A DNA stretch of 64,000 nucleotides from an uncultured Chitinophagaceae bacterium. GTDB lineage: Bacteria; Bacteroidota; Bacteroidia; Chitinophagales; Chitinophagaceae. The position numbers and the translations under genes are program-made. The number at the start of each line of letters is the position of its first letter. Positions within the stretch are counted from its first letter, which is position 1. The stretch spans positions 248,001-312,000 of the forward strand of contig CALMYJ010000005.1 of the NCBI GenBank assembly GCA_937873715.1, written 5' to 3'. The notes under the pieces were generated by a model. It searched no databases. It was given only the letters and a program-made list of their open reading frames with translations, and had not been told where the DNA came from. This document shows positions 9,040 to 17,689 of this stretch, in pieces.

Positions 9040-9924
9040 ATGAAAGTGAGCGGATTCACTTTTGTGAAAAATGCTGTGCGTTACGGCTATCCTGTGGTAG
9101 AATCCCTGCGTTCAGTATTGCCGCTGGTAGATGAAATGATTGTGTGTGCCGGCGATTCGGAAGATGAAACAGAAGTTCTTATCAAGTCTGTTAACGATAG
9201 TAAAATAAAACTGGTACATTCTGTTTGGGATAAATCCCTTACAAAGGGAGGAGCGGTATTAGCAGCAGAAACCAATAAAGCTTTAGATGCCACCTGTGCC
9301 GATGCCGACTGGCTGCTGTATATACAGGCCGATGAAGTATTGCACGAAAAAGATTATGCCCTAATACGCCAGGCGATGGAGCAGTATAAAAATGATACCC
9401 GTGTGGATGGCTTATTATTTAAGTACTATCATTTTTATGGCAGCTTTCGCTACACCGGCGATGGCCGTAGCTGGTACACCCGTGAAATACGTATCGTAAG
9501 AAACAATAAAGCGATACGCTCTTACAGGGATGCACAGGGCTTCAGATGGCAAAACAACAGCAAGCTGAGGGTAAAAGAAATTGATGCACATATTTATCAT
9601 TACGGCTGGGTAAGAGAACCTAAAGTGATGATAAAAAAAATAAGCAATTTCAACCGCCTGTATATACCCGGCTTCGATAAAACGCCGGAGGCACAAACCC
9701 TTCAAAATACAGCCCAGTTTGATTATTCGGGTGTAGATACACTGGCGCTATTTACGGGTACACACCCGGCCGTAATGCAGGAAAGGGTAGCCGCCGAAAA
9801 CTGGAATTTTGAAAGAGATATAGAACAAAAGAAATTTAAAAATCTAAAGCATCGGCTGCTGTATTTTTTAAACAGGCAATTTGGCTGGCGGCCTTTTGAA
9901 TACAGGAATTATATTAAAGTTTAA
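9040..9924 (+). CDS. Family 2 glycosyltransferase-like protein inside the sdh operon
   Basis: 294 aa, no membrane segments. The N-terminal Rossmann-like part (SGFTFVKNAVRYGYPVVESLRS, then DEMIVCAGDSEDET) and LLYIQADEVLHE in place of a classic DxD are characteristic of a GT-A branch found in Bacteroidota. The C-terminal 100 residues (IDAHIYHYGWVREP onward) are less recognisable. The gene begins 6 bases after sdhA and ends 28 bases before sdhB on the same strand, so it must be co-transcribed with both. Substrate and product are unknown. Its place between two subunits of one complex is unusual, and a link to respiration is only positional. Confidence 0.75.
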   Translation: MKVSGFTFVKNAVRYGYPVVESLRSVLPLVDEMIVCAGDSEDETEVLIKSVNDSKIKLVHSVWDKSLTKGGAVLAAETNKALDATCADADWLLYIQADEVLHEKDYALIRQAMEQYKNDTRVDGLLFKYYHFYGSFRYTGDGRSWYTREIRIVRNNKAIRSYRDAQGFRWQNNSKLRVKEIDAHIYHYGWVREPKVMIKKISNFNRLYIPGFDKTPEAQTLQNTAQFDYSGVDTLALFTGTHPAVMQERVAAENWNFERDIEQKKFKNLKHRLLYFLNRQFGWRPFEYRNYIKV

Positions 9925-9952
9925 TTTTTTGGAACATATATAAACTGAACCA

Positions 9953-10717
9953 ATGGAGCACTACAACATGAACCTCACCCTAAAAGTGTGGAGGCAAAAA
10001 AACAGCAACAACAGCGGAAGTTTTGAAACTTACCTGGTAAAGGATATTTCATCCGAAATGTCTTTTTTAGAAATGTTTGATGTGCTGAATGAGCAATTAA
10101 TTGCCGAGGGTAAAGACCCCGTAGCTTTTGATCATGATTGCCGAGAAGGTATTTGTGGTATGTGCAGTATGTATATTAATGGTAAGGCGCATGGCCCCTG
10201 GAGTGCCAATACCACCTGCCAGTTGCACATGCGTGCCTTTAAAGACGGCGACACTATCGTAGTAGAACCCTGGCGCAGCCGGGCTTTCCCGGTAATAAAA
10301 GATTTGATGGTAGACCGCAGCGCCTTCGACCGTGTAATACAGGCTGGCGGTTATATCTCTGTAAATACAGGTAATGCGGTAGATGCCAATGCCCTGCCGA
10401 TAGAAAAGAAAAAAGCCGATGAAGCATTTATGGCAGCAGCCTGTATAGGTTGTGGTGCCTGCGTGGCCACATGCGTTAACGGTAGTGCCATGCTTTTTGT
10501 GAGTGCCAAAGTATCTCAACTGGCTTTGTTGCCCCAGGGCGAACCAGAACGTAAAACAAGGGTGCTCAATATGGTGGCGCAAATGGATAAAGAAGGATTT
10601 GGTAATTGCACCAATACCTATGCCTGTGAGGCCGAATGTCCTAAAGAAATATCCGTAGCCAATATTGCAAGGCTTAATAAAGAGTATATCAGCGCTGCAT
10701 TATCCAGCGAAGAATAA
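9953..10717 (+). CDS. sdhB: Succinate dehydrogenase iron-sulfur subunit
   Basis: 254 aa; an alternative start at 9968 would remove five residues. The N-terminal ferredoxin fold carries the [2Fe-2S] cysteines in CREGICGMC plus a later Cys in NTTC. The C-terminal part carries the [11 protein letters not shown] run and [13 protein letters not shown] for the remaining [4Fe-4S] and [3Fe-4S] clusters. The insertion after CIGCGAC is the Bacteroidota/type B form. It relays electrons from FAD of SdhA to SdhC haem. It is the last gene of the operon, followed by a strong terminator at 10742. Confidence 0.97.
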   Translation: MEHYNMNLTLKVWRQKNSNNSGSFETYLVKDISSEMSFLEMFDVLNEQLIAEGKDPVAFDHDCREGICGMCSMYINGKAHGPWSANTTCQLHMRAFKDGDTIVVEPWRSRAFPVIKDLMVDRSAFDRVIQAGGYISVNTGNAVDANALPIEKKKADEAFMAAACIGCGACVATCVNGSAMLFVSAKVSQLALLPQGEPERKTRVLNMVAQMDKEGFGNCTNTYACEAECPKEISVANIARLNKEYISAALSSEE

Positions 10718-10741
10718 TATCAAATAAAGTAGATGAAAAAC

Positions 10742-10766
10742 AACCTCCTGCATGGGAGGTTTTTTT
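10742..10766 (+). terminator. Terminator of the sdh operon
   Basis: AACCTCC and GGAGGTT form a stem around TGCATG, followed by a run of T, 25 bases after sdhB. Confidence 0.85.
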
Positions 10767-11262
10767 ATGGGTAAAAATATATCAGGTTAGTGGCTATACT
10801 CAAGTCCCGGGGCAGCTTTAGCATTGTATAGTGTAAAAGTAAAGAGCAGGTAAAACTGGTTTTTAATAAACAATTCAGCGGCTAATAGTAATTATTATAT
10901 GGTTTGGCAAGGGTTAACGGGAAATTGCAGCAAAGTTGCCGCCAATCCATTTTTTCGTTCTGGTATACCATTGTATAGTAGTATCCGGGCTGCATTTTTC
11001 GCAAGCAGGGTATTGGTCTCAATAGGATAGTTGTAACATAGCTGCACCGTAAGGCAATACCGGCAGTCCGTATTTTTATAAACATCCGGCGGCTTTGGCA
11101 TCAACAATATTTTATTTTCCTGATAACTATATAGTGTGTACAATTTACTTAGTAAAAATTGACTATTTTGCCTTCCTGAAAGCAGAGGCATATTAATAGG
11201 GCAAATATGCTTTATGCAGCAGCAGGGCTTAGCTGCAAAACACACGGCAAGGATTATAACAG
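10767..11262. other. Intergenic stretch without a supported gene
   Basis: About 500 bases between the sdh terminator and a glycosyltransferase gene. Leftward open frames exist, but their translations are leucine/cysteine-rich with no family resemblance. No tRNA, repeat array or consensus -7 box close to 11263 was found. Confidence 0.5.
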
Positions 11263-12033
11263 ATGAGAGTAACGATAATAACAGTAACACACAATTCCGC
11301 TACATACCTGCAGGAGTGCATTGATTCTGTTGTAACACAAACGTATCCCGATATTGAACATATAGTTGTAGATGCCGCTTCTACAGATGGCACCCTGGAT
11401 ATCATCAAACGCTATGATAACCACATTACAAAATGGGTGTCGGAAAAAGATAAAGGCATGTACGATGCAATCAATAAGGGCATGCGGCTGGCCACCGGCG
11501 ACATTATCGGCATACTCAACAGTGATGATATGCTGGCTTCAAAAGATGTAATTGCCGGTATTGTAAAATGCTTTCAGGAAAACCTGGTAGATTCAGTATA
11601 CGGCGATTTGGTATATGTAGATAAAGTGAATACAAAAAAAGTGATCCGGTATTGGAAAGGGTTTACGTACAAGCGTTACCGTTTTCGCTATGGCTGGATG
11701 CCGGCACACCCCACATTTTATTTTAAAGCAGGGTTGCTGCAAAAGTTTGGGTATTACGAAACACATTATTATACCGCCGCCGATTACGAGTTTATGGCAA
11801 GATACCTGTACAGGCACAGGATTAGCGCCTGTTACTTTGAGAAGCTGATTGTAAAAATGCGGATAGGCGGGCAAAGCAACCGTAATATTCAAAGCAGGCT
11901 AAGGGCCAACCGCAGGGATTATCTTGCTATGAAAAAAAATAAAATACCACTCCCTTTGCTGGCCTCAATCCTAAAACCCCTTATTAAACTGCACCAGTAT
12001 TATTATACGCTTTTTTACAAAGTTTCCGATTAA
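11263..12033 (+). CDS. Family 2 glycosyltransferase (WcaA-like)
   Basis: 256 aa. It has a classic GT-A start (MRVTIITVTHNSATYLQECIDSV), an early DAASTDGT, and NSDDM as the metal/sugar-nucleotide DxD-like site near residue 90. The C-terminal half has the PAHPTFYFK and AADYEFMARY motifs seen in short soluble GT2 enzymes of exopolysaccharide clusters. It probably transfers a sugar from a nucleotide donor to a growing surface glycan at the cytoplasmic face of the membrane. It is followed 25 bases later by a PHP-type tyrosine phosphatase of the CpsB class, which supports a capsule or exopolysaccharide role. Confidence 0.88.
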   Translation: MRVTIITVTHNSATYLQECIDSVVTQTYPDIEHIVVDAASTDGTLDIIKRYDNHITKWVSEKDKGMYDAINKGMRLATGDIIGILNSDDMLASKDVIAGIVKCFQENLVDSVYGDLVYVDKVNTKKVIRYWKGFTYKRYRFRYGWMPAHPTFYFKAGLLQKFGYYETHYYTAADYEFMARYLYRHRISACYFEKLIVKMRIGGQSNRNIQSRLRANRRDYLAMKKNKIPLPLLASILKPLIKLHQYYYTLFYKVSD

Positions 12034-12058
12034 GCTATTCGCCTAAAGATTTGATATT

Positions 12059-12805
12059 ATGTTTGGACTATTTAAGAAAAAAGTAGTTGGCTTGGGCGCT
12101 GATGCTGTACTTCCGGTAAGTACAGATATACATTCGCATATACTGCCGGGCATAGATGATGGCTCGCCAGACCTGGTAACTTCTTTAACATTAATAAAAG
12201 GCCTGCATAAATTAGGTATCCGCCGCACAGTGGCCACACCGCATATTATTGGCGACTTATACCGTAATACCGCCGAAACAATCATGCCTGCACTCGATAT
12301 GTTAAAAACAGCCTGTGCAGATGAAGGGATAGATATAGAAATAAGCGCTGCCGCTGAGTATATGCTGGATGATTATTTTATAAAACTGCTCCGCAGTGAT
12401 GTGCCTTTGCTGTGCGTTCACAAAAAATTCCTGCTCATCGAACAGTCGTATGCAGCAGCCACCAGCAACCTCAATGAAATTTCTTTTGAACTGATTTCGC
12501 AGGGCTATCAACCCATTATGGCGCACCCGGAGCGTTATTTTTTTTATCACAATAAATACGAAGCATACACCCATCTTAAAGATATGGGTTTCTTACTGCA
12601 GGTTAACCTGCTGTCGCTTACGGGGTATTATGGAAAGTCTGTTGCCAGGGCCGCAAAATATATATTCGATAATAACCTGGCCGACTTTGTAGCCACCGAT
12701 TTACATCACCTGCGCCACCTGGCAGCACTGCAGGATGGCCGTAATCTTGCCCTCTTTCATAAATATCTTTCCGCCAAAAAGTATAATGTACTGGAAGAAC
12801 TGTAG
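12059..12805 (+). CDS. PHP-family tyrosine-protein phosphatase (CpsB/YwqE-like)
   Basis: 248 aa. The metal-binding PHP signature DIHSHILPGIDDG lies at residues 23-35, and TPHIIGDLY, an E in the middle (AAEYMLDDYF), MAHPERYFFY and ATDLHHL supply the other ligands. In Gram-positive bacteria CpsB/YwqE dephosphorylates the tyrosine kinase that controls capsule chain length, and Bacteroidota homologues occur in exopolysaccharide loci. No partner Wzc-type kinase is visible in this window. Co-transcription with the upstream glycosyltransferase is likely (25-base gap). The N-terminal 20 residues, starting FGLFKKK, are typical of the Bacteroidota branch. Confidence 0.9.
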   Translation: MFGLFKKKVVGLGADAVLPVSTDIHSHILPGIDDGSPDLVTSLTLIKGLHKLGIRRTVATPHIIGDLYRNTAETIMPALDMLKTACADEGIDIEISAAAEYMLDDYFIKLLRSDVPLLCVHKKFLLIEQSYAAATSNLNEISFELISQGYQPIMAHPERYFFYHNKYEAYTHLKDMGFLLQVNLLSLTGYYGKSVARAAKYIFDNNLADFVATDLHHLRHLAALQDGRNLALFHKYLSAKKYNVLEEL

Positions 12806-12851
12806 GGGTTACCGCCTGTACAATGCTTTACCACTAAGCCGCCATTTCAAT

Positions 12852-12859
12852 TATTTTTG
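12852..12859 (+). promoter_or_regulatory. -7 box abutting the ABC exporter start
   Basis: TATTTTTG ends 6 bases before the ATG at 12866. Transcription would start at or next to the start codon, which suggests a leaderless message. It also makes the TTG at 12857 an unlikely start. Confidence 0.5.
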
Positions 12860-12865
12860 CCCGGC

Positions 12866-14692
12866 ATGAAACATCTTGCAACGCTCAACAGGTATTTTGT
12901 TAAACACCGCTGGCGGTTTTTACTGGGCATACTGTTTATTATTCTTTCCAACTACTTCCGCATACTGGCACCGCAGCTCACCAGCTATGTGGTAGATGCA
13001 GTGGTGGCGCACCTAAATAGCACAGGCACTACGGGCGCCAAAATTAGCAGCAGGGATAAAGATATACTGGTACAAAAAATTATTGAATTCATCAGCCACC
13101 AGCCTTTTGAACAAAAAATTGTTTGGTGTGGCCTGGTATTGCTGCTGCTGGCGGTTATAAGCGGTGTTTTTATGTTCCTGATGCGGCAAACCATTATTGT
13201 GATGAGCCGGCTTATTGAGTTCGACCAGAAGAATGCCGTATACAGCCACTACCAGCAATTGGATACTGCATTTTACAAAACGCATAGTACCGGCGACCTG
13301 ATGAACCGTATTTCAGAAGATGTGAGCCGGGTACGCATGTACACCGGCCCTGCAATCATGTATTTTATTAACCTTGCTGCAGTTATCTGCTTTAGTATTT
13401 TCTTTATGCTGCAGGCCAGTCCCAAGCTTACGCTGGTAGCCCTTTCGCCCCTGCCCATACTGGCTGTTACCATTTACTTTGTAAATACCATCATTCATAA
13501 AAAAAGCGAACGCATACAGGCCCTGCTGAGTGATCTTACAGTAAATGCCCAGGAATCGTACAGCGGTATAAGGGTGATTAAAGCTTTTGTACAGGAAAAA
13601 GCCATGCTTGGTTTTTTTACCAGCAACAGCGAGGCGTATAAAAAGAATGCTTTGGCACTGGCTAAAACCGAAGCCATTTATTTTCCCAGCATGGCCTTGC
13701 TCATTGGCATAAGCACCCTGCTCACTGTAATGGTTGGCGGGCTGGATGTAATTAATGTAAAGGGTGCAACAGTAGGTACCATCGCCGAATTTGTGATGTA
13801 CATACAAATGCTCACCTTCCCGGTAAGCGCCATCGGCTGGACGGCCAGTATGACGCAGCGGGCAGCAGCCTCACAGAAAAGGATAAACGAATTTTTACTT
13901 ACCGAGCCTGCCATAAAAAATCCCCCCGGTGCGCTGCAACCGGCATTGAAGGGCAATATCGTTTTTAACAATGTACATTTTACTTATCCGCATACCGGTA
14001 TAAAAGCAATACAAAATTTTTCACTGAGTATAAAAAAAGGCGAAAAACTGGCAATTGTAGGGCGCACCGGTTCAGGAAAATCTACCCTTGCCCAGTTGCT
14101 GCTTAGGGTGTACGACCCACAGGAAGGCAGCATACTATATGATGGCATACCACTGCATAATATTGATGTGCATCACCTGCGCAGGCAGGTGAGTTATGTG
14201 CCCCAGGATATTTTTTTATTTAGCGATACGGTGGCCAATAATATTGGATTTGGCCTGGATAAAACTGACCATGAAACCGTAGTGCAGGCGGCAAAGCAGG
14301 CAAGTGTTCATAAGGAAATTATGCAGTTTGAAAAGGGTTATGATACGATGGTGGGGGAGAGGGGGGTAACACTTAGCGGCGGACAAAAGCAACGTATTTC
14401 CATTGCCAGGGCATTAATTAAAAATCCGCAGGTGGTGGTTTTTGATGATTGCCTCAGTGCCGTGGATGCCAAAACTGAAAAAGAGATCATGGGCAACCTC
14501 AATGCCTTCCTGCAGGATAAAACAGCCATCATCATTACACACCGCGTATTCTCTTTGCTGTCATTCGACAAGGTTATCGTTTTGGAAGACGGTAAAATTG
14601 CAGAGCAGGGTACACATGAAACCCTCTTGCAGCAAAATGGCTATTACGCCGAAATGTATGCCAGGCAGCAATTACAGGATAGCAGCCAATAA
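12866..14692 (+). CDS. ABC exporter, fused permease and ATPase
   Basis: 608 aa half-transporter. Residues 1-320 form a six-helix exporter domain (opening RYFVKHRWRFLLGILFIIL; loop STGDLMNRISEDVSRVR). The C-terminal 240 residues form the nucleotide-binding domain with Walker A GRTGSGKST, Q-loop YVPQDIFLF, signature LSGGQKQR, Walker B VVVFDDCLSAVD and the switch histidine in ITHR. It probably works as a homodimer moving lipids, glycolipids or drugs out of the inner membrane leaflet. The substrate cannot be told from sequence. The preceding surface-glycan genes hint at lipid or glycan export, but it has its own promoter. Confidence 0.93.
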   Translation: MKHLATLNRYFVKHRWRFLLGILFIILSNYFRILAPQLTSYVVDAVVAHLNSTGTTGAKISSRDKDILVQKIIEFISHQPFEQKIVWCGLVLLLLAVISGVFMFLMRQTIIVMSRLIEFDQKNAVYSHYQQLDTAFYKTHSTGDLMNRISEDVSRVRMYTGPAIMYFINLAAVICFSIFFMLQASPKLTLVALSPLPILAVTIYFVNTIIHKKSERIQALLSDLTVNAQESYSGIRVIKAFVQEKAMLGFFTSNSEAYKKNALALAKTEAIYFPSMALLIGISTLLTVMVGGLDVINVKGATVGTIAEFVMYIQMLTFPVSAIGWTASMTQRAAASQKRINEFLLTEPAIKNPPGALQPALKGNIVFNNVHFTYPHTGIKAIQNFSLSIKKGEKLAIVGRTGSGKSTLAQLLLRVYDPQEGSILYDGIPLHNIDVHHLRRQVSYVPQDIFLFSDTVANNIGFGLDKTDHETVVQAAKQASVHKEIMQFEKGYDTMVGERGVTLSGGQKQRISIARALIKNPQVVVFDDCLSAVDAKTEKEIMGNLNAFLQDKTAIIITHRVFSLLSFDKVIVLEDGKIAEQGTHETLLQQNGYYAEMYARQQLQDSSQ

Positions 14693-14759
14693 CTGCTTTT
14701 AATTGAAATTAGTGTCAAATACAGGTGATTTATGCTTCAAAAATTAGAAATCCATTATT

Positions 14760-14788
14760 TTGCTATTTCAAAAACAACTCTATCTTTG
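14760..14788 (+). promoter_or_regulatory. Full Bacteroidota promoter of the DUF3276 gene
   Basis: TTG at 14760-14762, an 18-base spacer, then TATCTTTG at 14781-14788. It lies 46 bases before the GTG at 14835 and decides that start. Confidence 0.75.
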
Positions 14789-14834
14789 CCTGAAGCAAAA
14801 AATTGTTATTTATCCTAATTTAAAAATTACTACT

Positions 14835-15299
14835 GTGGCGTACGAGAACAACGACAAAAAAATGGAAAGTGTTTACAGCAAACGCATTAAAGCCGGTAAA
14901 CGCCGGACTTACTTTTTTGACGTAAGGGAAACACGGGGCAACGATTACTACTTAACTATTACTGAAAGTCGCAAACGTTTTGATTCTGACGGGTACGACA
15001 GGCATAAAATATTTTTATACAAAGAAGACTTCAATAAATTTATTAAAGGTTTGGGCGAAGCGGTAGATTATGTAAAAACAGAATTGATGCCCGATTTTGA
15101 TTTTGATGCCTTTAACCACGATACTCCTTATGAAGGTGACGATGCACACGCCGTAAACGGTACTGCACCAGTGGTGCAGCCCGAGGCAGAAGTTGCTGCT
15201 GTAGAAGTAGAGGCTGTATCTGCCGAACCAGTTGAAGTTGAATTGCCAACAGCCCCTGCTGCCGATAATGGAAGCACCGAAGAAGTAGATAAATGGTAA
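14835..15299 (+). CDS. DUF3276/PUR-alpha-like nucleic-acid-binding protein
   Basis: 154 aa from a GTG start (reads MAYENNDKKMESVYSK), chosen because a full promoter lies just upstream and because this family opens this way. Residues 10-95 form the PUR repeat: SKRIKAGKRRTYFFDVRETRGNDYYLTITESRK, then an F-Y-KEDFNKFIKGL helix. PUR folds bind single-stranded DNA or RNA, and the bacterial members are small dimeric proteins with unclear roles. The C-terminal 50 residues are acidic and low complexity (runs of A, V, E and P), probably disordered. It is a single gene with its own promoter and terminator. Confidence 0.88.
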   Translation: MAYENNDKKMESVYSKRIKAGKRRTYFFDVRETRGNDYYLTITESRKRFDSDGYDRHKIFLYKEDFNKFIKGLGEAVDYVKTELMPDFDFDAFNHDTPYEGDDAHAVNGTAPVVQPEAEVAAVEVEAVSAEPVEVELPTAPAADNGSTEEVDKW

Positions 15300-15332
15300 T
15301 ACAGTTTACCTGCAAATAGTATTTGTATAAAG

Positions 15333-15356
15333 CCCGGCTCTAAAAGCCGGGTTTTT
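15333..15356 (+). terminator. Terminator of the DUF3276 gene
   Basis: CCCGGCT and AGCCGGG pair around CTAAA, followed by five T. Confidence 0.85.
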
Positions 15357-15574
15357 CATTAGATGAAAACAGTATACCTGGTGCCGTATATATTTTAAAG
15401 CGGTTTATAGTTCAAAAGCGTTACCTTTAATCAGTGATCATGCGTTTTCAGGCATAAAGTACAGTTAGTTTATTTTTTTACGCTCTGCTTGCAGTATAAA
15501 TTTATTCTCCACTATCATTTGCTTTTTTCCACATCTTCACAGGTATTTTATTTTTTTATTTTAAATATTCTTGT

Positions 15575-15886
15575 ATGAACATTTATGTTTCTAATCTCAG
15601 TTTTAATACTGGTGATGCTGAATTAAACAGGTTGTTTTCTGAATTTGGCCAGGTAACTTCTGCAAAAGTTATCACCGACAGGGAAACCGGCCGCAGCCGC
15701 GGTTTTGGTTTTGTTGAAATGAATTCAGACGACGAAGGCAAACAGGCCATTCAATCTTTAAACAACAAAGAAGTTGAGGGTAGGCAGATGTCGGTTTCTG
15801 TTGCCCGTGAAAAAACAGAAAGATCAGGCTTCCGAAATAATTTTAGCGGCAATGGCGGCCGAAGTGGCGGAGGAAGGAGTTGGTAA
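15575..15886 (+). CDS. Single-RRM RNA-binding protein
   Basis: 103 aa. One RNA recognition motif covers residues 1-80, with RNP2 IYVSNL at 2-7 and RNP1 RGFGFVEM near 42-49. A short glycine/serine/arginine-rich tail follows (GNGGRSGGGRSW). Proteins of this layout occur in Bacteroidota and cyanobacteria (Rbp type). The cyanobacterial forms are often cold-induced RNA-binding factors, so a role in cold adaptation is possible here, next to a desaturase gene. It has its own terminator. No consensus -7 box is visible just upstream, although the region is very AT-rich. Confidence 0.93.
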   Translation: MNIYVSNLSFNTGDAELNRLFSEFGQVTSAKVITDRETGRSRGFGFVEMNSDDEGKQAIQSLNNKEVEGRQMSVSVAREKTERSGFRNNFSGNGGRSGGGRSW

Positions 15887-15898
15887 AATATCATTCAG

Positions 15899-15926
15899 TA
15901 TAAAAGGTGCTCATGCACCTTTTATA
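15899..15926 (+). terminator. Perfect 12-bp hairpin after the RRM gene
   Basis: TATAAAAGGTGC and GCACCTTTTATA pair around TCAT. The A-rich and T-rich ends make it able to terminate in either direction. Confidence 0.8.
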
Positions 15927-15973
15927 CATTTGTAAAGACTTTAAATACACAAGGGTGTTGAAATAAATAAATT

Positions 15974-16999
15974 ATGTCGTTGTTAGATAAGATATTGCAT
16001 CAGCCATCTTATGGCTGGAGCGATAAAGATGGAAACCTGGTGGTACCTACATTTAAACAGTTGTACGCCGAGGCTTTTTCAAGAATAAACATTTTTAAAA
16101 GCCGCAAAAACTGGATTACGTTGATAAGCTGGTTAATGGCGGTATGTATGTTGCCATTTTTTTTCTTTTTTATTACCCGGTACTTTTCTTTTGGCCTCCT
16201 TGGCATTTTCCTGCTTTACAGCATGATTATAATGAGTACACACGGCACCATCTGGTTTCACCGCTATTGTACGCACCGGGCTTATACCTTTAGCCATCCT
16301 GTATGGCGATTTTTTACACAAAATCTTGTACTGCGTACTTTCCCTGAAGAAATTTATGTGATATCACATCATGTGCATCATGCAAAATCTGATAAGCCCG
16401 GCGATCCTTACAATTCAAGGGCCGGCCTTATGTATTGTATGCTTTCTGATGTTAACCATCAGAGTATCAACAGGGAACTTACGGAAGAAGAATATGCTAA
16501 AACCGCCAATATGCTTTCCCATACCGGTGTTGTACGCAACAGCTACAGGCAATACCAGCGCTGGGGCTCTGTAGCATCACCCTATTATACTGTAGCACTT
16601 TGGTTGTTCAACTGGAGTTTTTGGTATAGCATGTTTTATCTTATTGGCGGGCATGCATTGGCCTGTACCTTATTTAGTGGTGCCATGTTCTGGTTTGTAT
16701 TGGTAAGGGCATTTAACTACACCGGTCATGGTAAAGGAAAAGAACAGCATGTGGATGGGATAGATTTTGACCGGCGCAACCTGTCGATTAACCAAACAAG
16801 GCCGGGCCTGTTTTCGGGCGAATGGCACAATAACCATCACCTGTACCCCAGTAGCGCCCGTGCCGGCTTTCTGCCCTTTCAAATTGATCTTGCATGGATA
16901 TATATATACGTGATGTACAAGCTTGGGGCGGTATCATCCTACAGGGATAGCAAAAAAGATTTTTTGCGAAAGTATGTAGAGCCTGCTGCTGCTAAGTAA
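15974..16999 (+). CDS. Fatty acid (acyl-CoA type) desaturase
   Basis: 341 aa integral membrane protein. The three histidine boxes of the di-iron desaturases are present: HRYCTH (first), HHVHH (second) and HNNHH (third, in GEWHNNHHLYPSSAR). Four hydrophobic helices fit the family. It introduces a double bond, by family most likely at delta-9, into a saturated acyl chain using oxygen and reduced electron carriers, raising membrane fluidity. The location between RRM and cold shock domain genes suggests a shared response to cold, which is an inference. Substrate form (acyl-CoA or acyl-lipid) cannot be settled by eye. Confidence 0.93.
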   Translation: MSLLDKILHQPSYGWSDKDGNLVVPTFKQLYAEAFSRINIFKSRKNWITLISWLMAVCMLPFFFFFITRYFSFGLLGIFLLYSMIIMSTHGTIWFHRYCTHRAYTFSHPVWRFFTQNLVLRTFPEEIYVISHHVHHAKSDKPGDPYNSRAGLMYCMLSDVNHQSINRELTEEEYAKTANMLSHTGVVRNSYRQYQRWGSVASPYYTVALWLFNWSFWYSMFYLIGGHALACTLFSGAMFWFVLVRAFNYTGHGKGKEQHVDGIDFDRRNLSINQTRPGLFSGEWHNNHHLYPSSARAGFLPFQIDLAWIYIYVMYKLGAVSSYRDSKKDFLRKYVEPAAAK

Positions 17000-17147
17000 A
17001 TGCACCCCAAGGATTAAATACAGCAGCTTCGCGGCTGCAACGCATCAATAAAAACCTATCTTTACAATTCCGGCAGCGATGAATGCTTTACCTGTTCGCA
17101 TGCCCGTATGCTCTACTGCAATTAATTTGTTTCAATAAAATTTCACT

Positions 17148-17594
17148 ATGGCCGATAACTGGAAAAAAAAGGAAAGAGAAACCAAAAAGCAACAACAGAA
17201 AAAAAGTAAAGAAGAAAAAAAACAACTCCGGAAGGAGAACAGGAAAGATGGCGCTGATTACGATAGTATGATAGCCTATGTAGATGAAAATGGTAACCTT
17301 TCCTCCAAGCCGCCAGACCCTGCCAAAAAGAAAGTATATGCTGCCGAAGAAATAGAAATAGGTGTACCTAAGCAGGCGCCTGTAAACCCCGAAGATTTAA
17401 TACGGAAGGGAAATGTAGCTTTTTTCAATACAGCCAAAGGCTACGGATTTATCAATGATGCAGCAACCGGCGAAAGGGTATTTGTACACATCAATAGTTT
17501 AACACAAGCCATTAAAGAAGGGGATAAAGTATTGTTTGAAATAGAAAAAGGCCCTAAAGGATTTGTGGCCGTAAACATTCAGTTGGTTTCATAA
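17148..17594 (+). CDS. Cold shock domain protein with basic N-terminal extension
   Basis: 148 aa. Residues 1-40 are extremely lysine/glutamine rich (KKERETKKQQQKKSKEEKK), probably a disordered nucleic-acid-binding arm. The last 65 residues form the OB-fold cold shock domain, with KGNVAFFNTAKGYGFI as RNP1-like, ERVFVHINSL as RNP2-like, and GDKVLFEIEKGPKGFVAVNI. The KGYGFI form replaces the common KGFGFI. It binds single-stranded RNA/DNA, probably as an RNA chaperone. A TATCTTTA box near 17058 could give a leader of roughly 80 bases, as in other cold shock genes. An overlapping open frame at 17083 is not real. Confidence 0.9.
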   Translation: MADNWKKKERETKKQQQKKSKEEKKQLRKENRKDGADYDSMIAYVDENGNLSSKPPDPAKKKVYAAEEIEIGVPKQAPVNPEDLIRKGNVAFFNTAKGYGFINDAATGERVFVHINSLTQAIKEGDKVLFEIEKGPKGFVAVNIQLVS

Positions 17595-17689
17595 TTTTTG
17601 CATTTACCGCAAATACATTTTAGCACTTACACAAGATTGGCACATTGCCTTATTTGATTATTTTCGCCGTCGATAATGAATACAGCAAT

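Noticed and set aside
10895..11290. A leftward 131-codon frame in the gap after sdhB
   Set aside because: Starts inside the glycosyltransferase gene and reads as low-quality leucine/cysteine-rich sequence; no homologous pattern.
17083..17271. Small rightward frame before the cold shock gene
   Set aside because: Overlaps the start of the cold shock gene in another frame and has no recognisable product.
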